Shown here in pieces: positions 46,122-57,522 of a stretch of 64,000 nucleotides of DNA; the first letter of the stretch is position 1; every line of letters starts with the position of its first letter. A program made the position numbers and the translations under genes. The DNA is from Simmondsia chinensis. Lineage: Eukaryota > Streptophyta > Magnoliopsida > Caryophyllales > Simmondsiaceae. Below the pieces are notes generated by a model that worked only from the letters and a program-made list of their open reading frames with translations, searched no databases and was not told the DNA's origin. Location: contig JAGTTD010000001.1 in the NCBI GenBank assembly GCA_018398585.1, forward strand, positions 22,515,438 to 22,579,437. Direction: 5' to 3'.

Positions 46122-47699
46122 TCGTTGATTTTCTCCATAGAAGCATTTTGATGGTTGCTAACAAGCCGATTAATTTCCCCAACTTGTATGTAACCTTGAA
46201 CTGGACTTAATTGACAAAGCCCATATTCATTCTCATTAAGGTTAGCTGACCGTTTCCCAAATGAACTTGTTGCTTTGCTTGAAGCATTTTCTTGCTGTTG
46301 AAACATAGGATCCAAGGACTCAGGTGGCCTTATATTCGCTCGTATTCTAGAAAGATGTTCTTTACTCCAAGTCGACTAACACAAGCTTCCAATTTCTGTC
46401 CCTGGTTCCCCGCAATTTCAGTTCCAAAACACTTCACAATCAGCTTGGGTTTGCATTTGAGTCCAATAAATTTTCCTTGATTGCTCATAACTCTTATCCT
46501 TTTGGCCTTCATCTCCTTATTCTTCACTTGGAAGCTTGTTTTGAGCTAAGTTCTTCCACTCCTATTGCCCAAGAAAGATGTTGTTCAGCAATTTTATCAA
46601 TCTAAACCTCTACGCTATTGAATTCTTCTCTGTTAAACTCAACAGCTTGATCAACCTCCGTTAGATCAGGAGGCCTCCTGTCGGTGTTCTTAAATGAATA
46701 CACATCAGCTCTACACCACTTAGCCTACAATTTGGTCTGATTCAGCCCAATTCCCAACTGAATTAGGGCATCTCTTTGCGCTAGAACAAGATCAGAACAC
46801 TTCTCGGTTGAGTTTGCTTGCTCTGCTGCAGCATCAACTTTACTTGTCACTGAATTGGTATCATTGCTCATTGAAGGCCTTCTCTTCCTTGGTAATTTCA
46901 TTGTCCTCTTAATCCATGAACAAGCCCCAAGTCAGACTAAAAACCACAGTACCATCTTTGGCTGCCTTAATTTCAAGTTCTTAAGCATGAAAAGCTTATC
47001 AAGAACTACTTTATTTAACTTAAAAATAAGAAAATACGGAGGTCTTCCCTTGTAGACAAAGATTGGCTTGCTCAGTGCTCTTAATCTCATGCTTGCAAAG
47101 CTCACCTTGCGACTTAAGTGAAGGACCAAACGGATCTCACTGTTAGACTGTAAAATTAGCTTCAAATGCAACAATCTGATTCTTAGGGCCTCAATGTGTA
47201 CTTGCAATTCCTTAGCTGCAACATTCAATGGCTCTAACACTTGCAATAGTTCACTTTCATTCTGAATTGGTGCTGCCACTGTAGAATTGAGCTTCTGCAA
47301 CCTCTGAAATTTAGCCAAATCAAGATTATTTTGTGTCTTAAAGCATGGTGTGATGTTAATTTCTTGATTTATAGCTGTAGCACCCAATTTCCCATTGAAT
47401 TCAGCACTGTCAGTTGCATTTTGCTCCCTGTTCTGCTGCGTTTGCTTTGTTCCTACCCAAGTGCGGCTAATGTTATCCTTTCTCGGATCAAATGGTCTCA
47501 TTTTAACCTGATTTGTAACTGTAAAATCATCTTCTTGTGGCAATGAAGGATCAAACACATGTTGCTCTGCTACAACATCAACCGTTGCTACTTCCTCAAC
47601 CTCACCTTGAAATTTCCGATCATGTTGCTGTTGTACCACTTCTATCTAATTCTGTACCACTTCAATCTGATCCACTGAGTACAAATCTGCCTCATTAGC
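46122..47699 (-). pseudogene. Long ORF of the RRM-carrying LTR element, function unknown
   Basis: The best open part (47639-46932) is rich in Gln/Glu/Val at its start (QGEVEEVATVDVVAEQHVF), followed by a helical, Leu-rich section (ELLQVLEPLNVAAKELQVH). It shows no gag zinc knuckle or pol motif. Several in-frame stops separate it from flanking pieces. Possibly a gag-like structural protein, but this is not demonstrable from sequence alone. Confidence 0.5.
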
Positions 47700-48202
47700 C
47701 TAATTTGTTGCTGCACATTCCGGATTCAAGCTGATTCCAGCGTAATCAACCACTTTTTGCTCAAATTCTTGCTCATACACCTCAACTACTTCAACCATTG
47801 ATTCCTTCACACTTGCGAATCTCGAAATGTCATTCTCTCTAAGAGAAAGCTGATCTAATGATATAGAATCCGGCCCCTTAGCTTGAAAATTATTAGGCCC
47901 AATCAGCCCTAGCTCCTCTACCATATCATTACACATCTCGATGCTTATGTTTAAAACACAACATCCATTGTATATGTTCTCCCGTGTAATGAATTGAAGG
48001 CTAAATCGGCACTCCATCTCATAAAATAACTAATATGAGCAATAACCTCCCTAATGGAAGATGAGATCACCTTGATACTTGCAAGAGAACCATAAGGCCA
48101 AAATACTTAGTAAAGAATATCCTCATCTATATGGTAAAGTGGCTTCAAGACTTTGATCAAAAGCTGAGTATCATAGGTAGATTTGTCCAGAACATCCTCC
48201 AT
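47700..48202 (-). pseudogene. RRM-like (polypyrimidine-tract-binding-protein-like) N-terminal segment
   Basis: From ATG 48202 the frame reads MEDVLDKSTYDTQLLIKVL and then HIDEDILY, a TAA (48107-48109), then VFWPYGSLASIKVI. Further on it reads SLHGR in this frame and NIYNGCCVLNISI in the neighbouring frame. Plant PTB RRMs have the same order (V-D-I-L-Y-Q-V-F-S-P-Y-G, then S-L-Q-G-R-N-I-Y-D-G-C-C-Q-L-D-I-Q). The TAA sits where PTB has Gln, and a frameshift lies between SLHGR and NIYNG. Origin by capture of a host gene is inferred. Confidence 0.68.
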
Positions 48203-48830
48203 TTTGTCTAACACAATTCACAACTTCAGGAATTTTGCAGACAAGAAGCAATCCAACACAATTCAGCTAAACTTAGGCCACCTTCAGCTAGAATGATTAC
48301 CGAAGCTTGATTCAAAGTCGATCGTTAAGGTTCAGCTATATCAATTGCAATTTCCAACTAAAATGAAACAGAGAAAAGCAATTCTAAACAGATTTAGCTA
48401 ACAACCATAGTACAGCAAGCATCTAACCAGAAATTCGAAGCACTGAAAGTTTGCTTGAACGCTCTAAAACAAAAGATCTCAAGAATGTACCTCAATCTGA
48501 AGATAATTTTGTAAGTTCAATCTGAATTCTTAAGCAAACGCAAGCTGACCAGCAGAACCACACACTGAACTGAAATCTTAACCTAATATAACCTGAACAT
48601 AGCACTGTTAAAGAACCTGGAAAATTTAGCACAATTTCTTGATCTTACGCCAGTTGAACTGCATAACCTTGGTTAATTGCATCACAAACTGAAATTTTAA
48701 GCACAATTTCTTGAACAACACAACCTGATTAAGAATTTGATATCAACTAACTTGATCTAGTGATTTGCAATCAAATTGAACTTAATCAACTTAATCGGAA
48801 GCAATTCCATAAGCTCTAATACTACTGTTA

Positions 48831-49232
48831 TGATTCAAGATAAATCTTGATCATAATCTAAGGTTAATAGAGTAAGAGATGAGGAAGAAGTGAAAGGAGA
48901 TGAGAAATATAGAGAATTTAGATAGGAGAGAGAAGAGATATCAATATCATTCCACAATCCATATTACAATAGAAGGAACGGTACTTATGCTAATCTAGCT
49001 TAGAAAGATTACAAGAAAATAATCCAACAATACATTTCACCTAGACATGAATTAAACTACTATTACCTACCACTGAACAACACTAATAACCGACTTCCCC
49101 TCTTCACATATAAGCTATCGGCTAATACACTAAGAAATGGCTTAGTGTGACTAATATTAATGAATTAAACTACTTTATAATAACCAATGAATTATTACTA
49201 CTTAATTCCATATGCCCCATCTTCTAGAATCA
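48831..49232 (-). repeat. 5' LTR of the RRM-carrying LTR element
   Basis: 402 bp, partner of 39641-40042. The minus-strand PBS-like GTAGTATTAGAGC lies just internal to it. Confidence 0.85.
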
Positions 49233-49237
49233 TGATA

Positions 49238-49997
49238 CTGTTACACTTCATTCTCATCTACATGATCTTTTTCAGTTAAAGGATTTAGGAAATTTGAAGT
49301 TTTTTGTCAGTCTTGAAATTGCCCGTAATTCGTATTTCTTTTGCAACATTGCGCATTCTTGAGGCTACCGGGTATCTAGGTTGTAAACTTGCATTAATGC
49401 CTATGGATTCTTCATGCCGTCTTTGTCATGATGACGGGCATCTTCTTCTTGACCTGTTTCGGTATCGCCATCTTGTTGGTTAGCTATTGTACTTGACTAT
49501 ATCTCTCTTGGATATTGCCTTTGTAATTGGAAACCTTAGCCAATTCCCAGACAGTCCTCACGATACCCACATGTTGGCCGCTCTTTGTGTCTTATGGTAT
49601 CTCAAGGGAAGCCAGTGACAGGGACTATTCTTTCCGGCTTCTTCATCTTTAAGTATCAAAGGTTTCACGGATGCCGATTGGGCTACGTGTTCAGATACTC
49701 ATCGCTTGGTTTCTAGATATTGTATTTTCCTTGGTGATTCTTTGGTTTCTTAGAAGTCCAAGAAACAAGCTACCGTCTCTAGATCTTCCACCGAAGTGGA
49801 ATATTAGAGTTTGACTATTGCTTCTTGTGAAATCATCTGGCTTTGGGGCTTACTTTCTAATTTAGGTGTTTCCAATGCTTCACTAGCTCTTCTATTTTAT
49901 GATAATAAAACTGCTACTTATTTGGCCCCATAATCCGATCTTTCATGAACGTACTAAACATCTTGAGGTTGATTTGCATTTCGTTCGTGGCAAGGTC
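49238..49997 (+). pseudogene. Copia-1 RT end and RNase H remnants
   Basis: Resumes copia-1 with LFQLKDLGNLKFF (RT) and reaches FHERTKHLEVDLHFVRGK (end of RNase H), with stops and frameshifts between, such as around SAQGK-like GSQ-V-TG. Cut at 49998 by the gypsy LTR. Confidence 0.85.
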
Positions 49998-50302
49998 TGA
50001 TGCTTCTGATATTTACACATCTTTTTGTTGCTATTTTAGCTCTTTTGCACATGTTCAATTATCATTATATCTTGACTTTGGCCATTTTTATGTTTTATAG
50101 GTTTGAAAATTGAAGTTTCCTAAATGGTCAAATTTTAGTGTAAACGAGACAAAATTTGATTCGTAGGCACTTGAATGAACTCAATTGGGGAATTAGAGCC
50201 TGAAGCCAAGCTCCGCCACATTATCAACACCGTTGGCCCACATCACCAGGCCCATCAGCCCACACCCAACTTCCAGTAGCAGCCCACACCTGCGTCAAGC
50301 AC
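49998..50302 (+). repeat. Partial 5' LTR of Athila/Tat-like gypsy
   Basis: TGATGCTTCTGATATTTACAC... is collinear with the first ~300 bp of the LTR at 61271-62618 and then stops. The rest of the LTR, PBS, gag, protease and RT are missing, so a large deletion joins the LTR start to the integrase region. Confidence 0.85.
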
Positions 50303-50369
50303 TTTTATTGGGATGACTCTCACTTGTTTAAACATTGTGCTAACTAGGTAATTTGCAAATGCATCCCAG

Positions 50370-51520
50370 AGTGTGAGTATCATAGCATTTTATCTTTTTA
50401 GTCACTCACATGCACGTGGAGGACCTTTTGAAGGCCGTAGGACTGCTGCAAAAGTCCTACAATATGGTTTTTATTGGCCTATTCTGTTTAAGGATGCTCA
50501 TGAGTTTTGTCTTGCATGTGAGCAATGTCAGCGCACAGGCGCATTGACACGTCGAGACATGATACCTTTGAACCCCGTTGTGATTGTGGAGATATTTGAT
50601 GTTTGGGGTATTGACTTCATAGGTCCTTTTCCCTCGTCCTTTTGATCTGTTTATATGCTTGTGGGGTTGACTATGTGTCTAAGTGAATTAAGGCTATCCG
50701 TACTTGGACCAATGACCACAAGGTGGTCATGCATTTTGTTAAGGACCTCATTTTCAACTGCTTTGGTACCCCTATAGCACTCATTAGTGATGGTGGTGGT
50801 CACTTCATTCATAGATCATTTGAGGCACTTCTTAGGAAGTACTTAATGCATAATAAGGTTACTGCCCCATATCATCCCCAAACTAGTGGTCAAGTAAAGC
50901 TTTCAAACTGTGAGATCATGTCTATACTTGAGAAAATGGTTTGTCCCAGTAGGAAAGATTGGTCATTTAGGTTGAATGATGCCCGTTGGGCATATCACAC
51001 CACCTACAAGGCTCCACTTGGCATGTCACCCTATAGGTTGGTCTTTTGGTACGGCGTGTCATTTACCTGTTGAGTTAGAGCACTTTGCTTATTGGTCCAC
51101 TAGAGCTTTGAATTTTGACTTAAACCAAGCTGATGCTAACAGAAACCTTCAATTCAGTGAACTTAAGGAGTTAAGAAATGAAGCTTACAAGAATGCAAAG
51201 ATTTAGAAAGCAAAAGCCAAGGCTTTTCATGATAAACATATATTGAGGAAAACATTTGTTCCTAATCAAAAGGTTCGGCTTTTTTAATTCTAAATTGAGT
51301 CTCTTTCCGGTAAGTTGAGGTCTAGGTGGGACAGTCCTTCTGTGGTTAAGTAGGTGTACCCTTTGGGCACCATTGAGATATGCCATCCAAAAGATGGTCA
51401 TGCGTTCACTGTAAATGGTCAAAGGCTTAAACATGTAGTTGAGTTGGGTGACAATTTTGATCACTGGCCTATTGAAGTTGTCTCTTTGGTTGACACCATG
51501 ACTGATGCTTGATCTTTGTA
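50370..51520 (+). pseudogene. Athila/Tat-like gypsy integrase
   Basis: Shows the zinc module end CEQCQRTGALTRRDMIPLN, then FDVWGIDFIGPFPSSF, LISDGGGHFIHRSFEALL, APYHPQTSGQVKLSN and KDWSFRLNDARWAYHTT. Then LPVELEHFAYW and a KVLLYNSRL-like tail. Stops at about 50643 and a frameshift near 51055 disrupt it. Confidence 0.92.
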
Positions 51521-51905
51521 AGACCCATCGTGCCTAGCTGAAGGAGCAAAATTTAGCATTACTAGAAGGCAGCCTAGGTTTGTTATTTCTTGTTTTTAAT
51601 TTAATTTTTGAACTAATTAGTTGCTTGGAGGCTTGTTTCTCTCTTTTTAGGTTCTTGTTCCGTGTTTTAGGAGCCATACATACTCGTTCACACCCATCCC
51701 TGATCATTGCCTCGTTAGTTTGTATGGCCTCACCTCTTTCTTGTCCTTTAATATGCTTTATATTTTCACATTGCGGACAATGCATCATTTAGTTGTGGGG
51801 GTAAGCCCATTTGCATGTGCTCATTTTTGGTCAAATTTTGAACATTTTATTTGTGCATTTTGAGCGTACAGTACAACCTTTTAGTCAAGTTTTTCCTTGA
51901 ATGAT
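51521..51905 (+). other. Gypsy spacer after integrase
   Basis: Non-coding region that follows integrase in Athila/Tat elements, with TTTAGTTGTGGGGGTAAGCC (51788-51807) resembling their typical purine-rich word. Continues on the other side of copia-2 at 58421. Confidence 0.6.
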
Positions 51906-51910
51906 GCATA

Positions 51911-52930
51911 TGTAAGAATAAATATGTCTTATAGCAAAATTTTCCTTGAAAAATTACAGTAAAATAGACTAAAAATATAGTAACATTAATAGAAAAAATA
52001 CTACTGGAAAAATTACTGGAAAATTTAGCTGAAATACCGCAGGAAAATAACAGGAAAATTGCAGCTATTTTCTTCTTAAAAAATATTGTAAACTTACAGC
52101 CCAAAACAGTAAATTTAAGCTTAAATGAAGAAGAACGCATCAGCAAGAATGGCGGAAAAAGACGCAGCGAAATTAGCAACTAATAATATTTAAACACAAC
52201 AATCAAATAAGTATTGTCGTAAGAGGAAAAATCAAACACAATACCGAAGATACCGTGCCGTGAGAAGTACCACTGTCCCAAAAGACGATTTCGCCGTTGC
52301 TTCGGTGCAAACAGTGTTACCGGCGACCGCCCTCCAGGATTTACACGGTCTGACTGTTAACGTGCACTCGTTAATCGCTGGGTAGGAGTGCCCTAGAACT
52401 TTGCCCAAGAATTTTGATCAAGAGAGAGAGAAAGCCGAAGAGAAGAGGAGAGAGATATGAAGATGTTTTGTTGATTGTGTTTTTTCTACATGTTTCTGTA
52501 AGCTGCCAAGTACTGTATTTATACTAATGGTGAGGATCAGACCTGGAATAATGGTGATTAATGTGATGCTCCAAGGACTAGAAACACCCAGCAGGATATA
52601 TTACAACATTTAAATGGAGTCAAACGGCTTGAATTTTGCAGTAAATTCAATTATGTATTTTTTCGTAAAATAAATATACCCGTTAACAACAAGATCACCC
52701 ACACCCTCGCTCTAGCACGGCACGACACGGTGGGCGGCGCTCGCGCGTGTGGTTCCCACTATTCTCTCATCCATAACTTAATTCAAATGAGTTGGGGGGC
52801 AAGTACCCATATAAACTCTACCAACCCCCCTTATTTTTTTCCATGTGGGATAGGGACTCTTATCATTTTTCCAATGTTTGATGTAATTTTCCCATAACAT
52901 TTAAGTTTTGCTTGTATCATTTTTCTAACA
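51911..52930 (-). repeat. 3' LTR of copia-2
   Basis: 1020 bp, TGTTAG...TTACA on the minus strand. About 110 bp (near 52440-52550) are absent from the 5' LTR, where they were probably deleted. Confidence 0.88.
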
Positions 52931-53529
52931 ATTCCCCATAAATGATACAAGCGGAAGAGAAAGATAGGAATAGATTGGGCAAAGGGAGTTTTGCTCTTTA
53001 GTGCCGATGTCTTGCGACTTGAATCGTCACCTAGTGCAACCCAACTTTAGGACCAACATCTTGCAAGGTGACTTTCGTCTTGAACCTCACAAGGGTTGTA
53101 TAGTCTTCCACTTGGACACACACCAAACTCTAGATCTTGACGACCCCTGCGATTTGACGCGTTTTATCGGCCATGCGCTCGTCCTGGATATTCATAGGCG
53201 CTCTAGAAGGCAAGTCTCAAATCCTTCATAGGGAGCGGCCAGACTCCCACACCTATATAGGTAGATCCCATCAAGTCTGTGTTACCGCACACCACCAAAC
53301 ATATGGATATGGGTCCATTAAGAGCTAACGCTCATCCTCACCTCTTGGTAACATACAGACAGTGTCCATCAAGTGCAAGTCTGGCTTACATCACCAAACA
53401 TATGGCTATAGACCTATCTCCGCACTGCCACACCATAGGGAGGGACAACATAAAACACAGTGCATTTCTCGATTGAAACTATGACTTTTCACATTGAACC
53501 TATTTATACCAAGTTGGATACATCATAGT
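52931..53529 (-). other. Copia-2 3' untranslated region
   Basis: Lies between the RNase H stop and the 3' LTR. It holds no domain. The ORFs here are chance. Confidence 0.55.
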
Positions 53530-55160
53530 TTATTCATGAATAGACTTTAATCCCATCCCCCTCGATGTTTCTACAATCATTTTACGACAAAGGCCTTTTG
53601 TCAATGGATCCACAAGATTCTTTTTAGACTTTACATAGTCTAGTGATATCACTTCACTTTCTAGTAGATCTTTCACGATCTTATGCCTGAGATGAATGTG
53701 TCTCCTCTTGCCATTATAAACCTTGTTCTTAGCCACATCAATTGCAGCTTGACTGTCACAGTGAAGTGATACTGATAAAGCTGGAAGCCCCCACAATGGC
53801 ACGTCTCCTAATAAACGTCTTAGCCACTCGGCTTCATGACCTGCCAACTCAAGAGCAATAAACTCAGATTCCATAGTAGACGTAGCAGTACAAGATTGCT
53901 TAGAGGATTTCGCAGATATAGCACCTCTAGCTAGTGTGTATACATACCCACTAGTGGAGTTAATTTCGTCATTATCAGACACCCAATTGGCGTCGCAATA
54001 TCCTTTTGATATAGCGGGAAACTTTCCATAGTGAAGTCCCCAATCCATAGTTCCTTTCAAATATTTAAGCAATCTTTTTAATGCGTTCTAATACTTTTGA
54101 TTAGGATTATGTGTGTATCTACTGAGTCTACTTACAGCTTATGCAATGTCAGGTCTCGTATGCACTTCCAATTATTTTGGCATACTCAGATTGGCACATA
54201 GCAACACCTTTATATTTAGTTAGATGTACACTGGGATCATAAGGTGTTCTTACAGGATCAGTATTAACCATGTTAAACTTTCTAAGTATCTTCTCAACAT
54301 AGTGAGACTGGTTTAGGCTTATGCCTTCAGGAGTTCTCATAATTTTAACTCCTAGAATCATGTATGCCTGACCCATATCTTTCATATCAAATTTAGAGCA
54401 TAGAAAGATTCGTTTCACTAACAACATTCAAATTCGTGCCAAATATCAGCATATCATCAACATATAGACAAACTATTACACATCCATTTGAATTAGATTT
54501 AGAATACACACAAGAATCACCGTTGTTTGCAAGGAAATTATTAGCTACTAGCACGCTATTGAATTTCTCATGCCACTGTTTAGGTGCCTGTTTGAGACCA
54601 TATAGAGATTTTATAAGTTTACAAACTTTATTTTCATTATGAGGAACAATAAAACCCTCAGGTTGCTCCATGTAAATCTCTTCGTTTAGGTCATCATTAA
54701 GAAATATTGTTTTAACATCCATTTGATGCACAACTAAATCATGAATAGATGCAAGGGCAATTAATGTTCTGATCGTGGCTATTTTAGCGACAGGTGAGTA
54801 AGTATCGAAATAGTCTAACCCCTTTTTCTGGGTGTAACCCTTAGCCACTAATCTCGCCTTAAACTTGTCTATTGTCTCATCAGCCTTCATTTTCTTTCTA
54901 AAGACCCACTTACAACCTCTAGGAAGGTCTACCAATTCCCATGTGTGATTACTTAGAATTGATTCTAGTTCGCTTTTAATAGCTTCTTTCCAAAAGGTAG
55001 AATCAACAGATCTTATAGCCTCATCATAGGTTTTAGAGTCTTCCTCTAACATATAGACACTTGCAATTTCTTCATTTATGAAGTTATCTTCTGAAAGGAA
55101 AGTGGTAACAAAATCAGGTCCAAAGTTGGTTTCTTTCCTAGCTCTTTTACTCCTTCAAAT
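53530..55160 (-). pseudogene. Copia-2 reverse transcriptase and RNase H
   Basis: RT: WELVDLPRGCKWVFRKKMK, KARLVAKGYTQKKGLDY, QMDVKTIFLNDDL (usual A-F-L-N-G-D), LYVDDMLIFG at about 54460. Then a frame change near 54400-54430 and GQAYMILGVKI. RNase [41 protein letters not shown]. The C-terminal stop is at 53530. Close to full length but with at least two frame breaks. Confidence 0.93.
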
Positions 55161-55435
55161 TTCGGGAATGTCTATATCGTTAGTATTATCATGATTAGCA
55201 GTTACATTATGAGAAGGCAAACTAGTAGGTTGTGCATCATTAGATTTCAAGCGAAATATATGTTCAAAGAATTCAGCATCTCTATATTCCATAATGCTAC
55301 CACATGCATATGAGTTAATAGATCCTTTGATCAAAAAATGATAAGCAGCACTGTGATGAACATACCCGATAAAAATAGAATCAATAGTCTTAGGTCCAAT
55401 TTTACTCTGTTTAAAGTCAGGTAATCCAACCTTGG

Positions 55436-56647
55436 CTAGACACCCCCATATTTCAAGTATTTTAGATTAGGTGCATAACCTTTCCACATCTCGTATGAGG
55501 TTTTATCTAGCTTTTTGTGAGGAACTCTATTCAGCACATGACATGCAAATAATATCGCCTCCCCCCACATGTTATCAGGTAGTCTAGAGCTAATAAGCAT
55601 AGCATTCATCTTACTTTTTAAAGTTCTATTCTTCCTTTTTGCGACACCATTAGATTGTGAACAGTAGGGAGGGCTTCGCTCATGTATTATTCCATTCTCC
55701 TCACAAAATTTTTCTAGAGAAGTGGGATCATATTCTCCTCCTCTATAGGACCTAACTCTTTTTATTTTCCTTCCTTGTTGATTTTCTACTTCAGCTTTGT
55801 ATTTAACAAACGTTTCTTCTGCTTCATCTTTAGTACTTAAGAGATATACCATTGAGTATCTAGAGTGATCATCTGCAAAGGTCATGTAGTATCTTTTTCC
55901 ACCTCTACTCATTTGGCTTTTAAAGTCTCCTAAGTCACTTTGAACTAGCTCAAGAAGATCTGATTGTCTCTCAATTGATTTAAAGCGCTTTTTAGCATAT
56001 TTAGCTTCTACACATACTTCACACTTATTAAAGCTGATATCACTGAAGCTAGGGATCATGTTCATTTTCTTAAGTCGTTTAATTGATTCAATACTTATAT
56101 GTCCTAAGCGAGCATGCCACAATTTAAGAGATTCAACAATATAAACAGAAGAGGTACTAGCACTGTTATTCATGCAAACAGCGTCAAGGACAAAAAGACC
56201 ACCATTACAAAATCCTTTACCCACAAATTCCCCATTCTTAGTTAGGACTAACTTTTCAGAGTCAAAGGACAATTTTAAACCAACTTCAATTAAAAGCCTA
56301 CCCAAGATCAAATTCCTACACATATCAGACACATGCAGCACATTTATTAAAGTAAGAAACTTTCTAGAAGTGAGTTTTAAAGAAATCTTCTCTTTTTTGA
56401 GGATTTGTGTAGCTGCAGAATTGCCCATATAGACCACCTCTCTATCGAATATTTTCTGGTATTTCTGGAACATGTTTCTGTTTGTGCAGATATGCTTGGT
56501 AGCCACGGTATCCACTATCCACTCAGTCATGTTGTTTACCAGGTTCACCTCTGAAACAACAGCTACAATATTCTTCGCTTCTACAAGGTGGGCTTTATGC
56601 TTTGGGTCTTTTGGCTGGTTCCTTTTACTTCTGCAATTCTTGGCCAT
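55436..56647 (-). pseudogene. Copia-2 protease and integrase
   Basis: A 403-codon open stretch. The protease has WIVDTVATKHIC where D-S-G-A-T is expected, so the catalytic motif is altered. GAG-pre-integrase LWHARLGHIS, HHCC residues C-x2-C (CEVCVEAKY), core FADDHSRYSMVYLL and SYRGGEYDPTS follow. It begins just after the SINE at the AKNC end of the gag zinc knuckle. Confidence 0.92.
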
Positions 56648-56650
56648 ATA

Positions 56651-56808
56651 CCAGGATGGGTGACCTCCTAGGATGTCCTCACCCTCAGGCTGGGAGCACT
56701 GGGAAACAACCTCTCTTCAGGTTAACACCCTGAAGGGGGAAGGCTGCGTACATACGTCCCCCCAGGCCTTGCGTAGGCGGGAGCCTTTGAGGCACTGGAT
56801 ATGTTCTT
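56651..56808 (+). mobile_element. 5'-truncated 5S-derived SINE in copia-2 gag
   Basis: Starts inside the 5S part (CCAGGATGGGTGACCTCCTA) and continues collinear with the full SINE at 35330-35576: CTCTTCAGGTTAACACCCTG, AAGGCTGCGTACATAC and GCGTAGGCGGGAGCC, then TTTGAGGCACTGGATATG. No clear TSD. The C-x2-C-x4-H part of the gag zinc knuckle that should lie here is missing, so the insertion came with a small target deletion. Confidence 0.88.
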
Positions 56809-56814
56809 CCCTTT

Positions 56815-57483
56815 ATTCTTGAACGTGTCAGATGTACTAGGCCTAGCTTCGACACTGTTAGCTTTAGATTGGTCGGAGTATGAGTACCCCATGCCCTTAA
56901 GCCTGTCCTCTTCTTCAATTTTCAAGTTGTTCACTAAGTCCTCTAATGTCAAGTCCTTCTTTTTATGCATAAGTAGGCTTCTGTAATCCTTCCAAGAAGG
57001 TGGAAGTTTTTTTATTAAAAATATATGCTTGAGTTATATCACAAATTTTAAGGCCTTCTGACAACAGAGTAGTTACTATGTTTCATATTTATGGATTTGA
57101 TCAATGATTGGTTTATTGTCCACGAATTTGAAATCTCACCACTTACTAACCGCATATTTTCTAGTTCCTGCGTCATCAACCCCATATTTTTTCTGTAAGG
57201 AATCCCAAATTTCTTTTGCCGTGGTTAATTTTACATAAATATCAAAGAGCCCATCACTCATGTAATGCAGCAAATTTCCTTTACACGTTCAGTCGTCTAT
57301 GGTGAACTTTTCTTCATAAGCTTTTTTCTCGTTTTCATCTTTAGGTGCTTTGTTATCAAAAAGTACGTAATCAATACATACTTATTGTACGAAAAATAAA
57401 ATTTTTTGGGACCACCTTTTATAGGTCTTCCCGTCAAGGGGCTCAACGTTAGACATGTCGGGAAGAGGTAATTTGGTTGCCAT
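56815..57483 (-). pseudogene. Copia-2 gag
   Basis: ATG at 57483 reads MATKLPLPDMSNVEPL and continues with frame breaks to DLVNNLKIEEEDRLKG (56.95 kb) and a Lys-rich KNKGKN that leads into the disrupted zinc knuckle. Only about 39 nt separate it from the 5' LTR. Confidence 0.85.
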
Positions 57484-57522
57484 GTTTAAATATGACTAAG
57501 TGAAATAAATTGTCGTTTAGAT

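Larger units (their letters stand above)
39641..49232 (-). mobile_element. Non-autonomous LTR retrotransposon with RRM (PTB-like) ORF, split by a gypsy
   Basis: Two 402-bp LTRs (39641-40042 and 48831-49232), both TGATTC...GAATCA, in minus orientation. A degenerate initiator-Met PBS (GTAGTATTAGAGC on the minus strand, about 48814-48826) follows the 5' LTR, and a purine tract (GAAGGAAAG) precedes the 3' LTR. Flanking pentamers TGTTA (39636-39640) and TGATA (49233-49237) match at 4 of 5. Without the nested gypsy (40631-46116) the internal region is about 3.3 kb and shows no protease, integrase, RT or RNase H. It encodes an RRM-like segment and a long Gln/Glu/Val-rich ORF instead. Confidence 0.82.

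Noticed and set aside
51847..52179. Hydrophobic minus-strand ORF
   Set aside because: Falls within the copia-2 3' LTR and is AT-rich noise.
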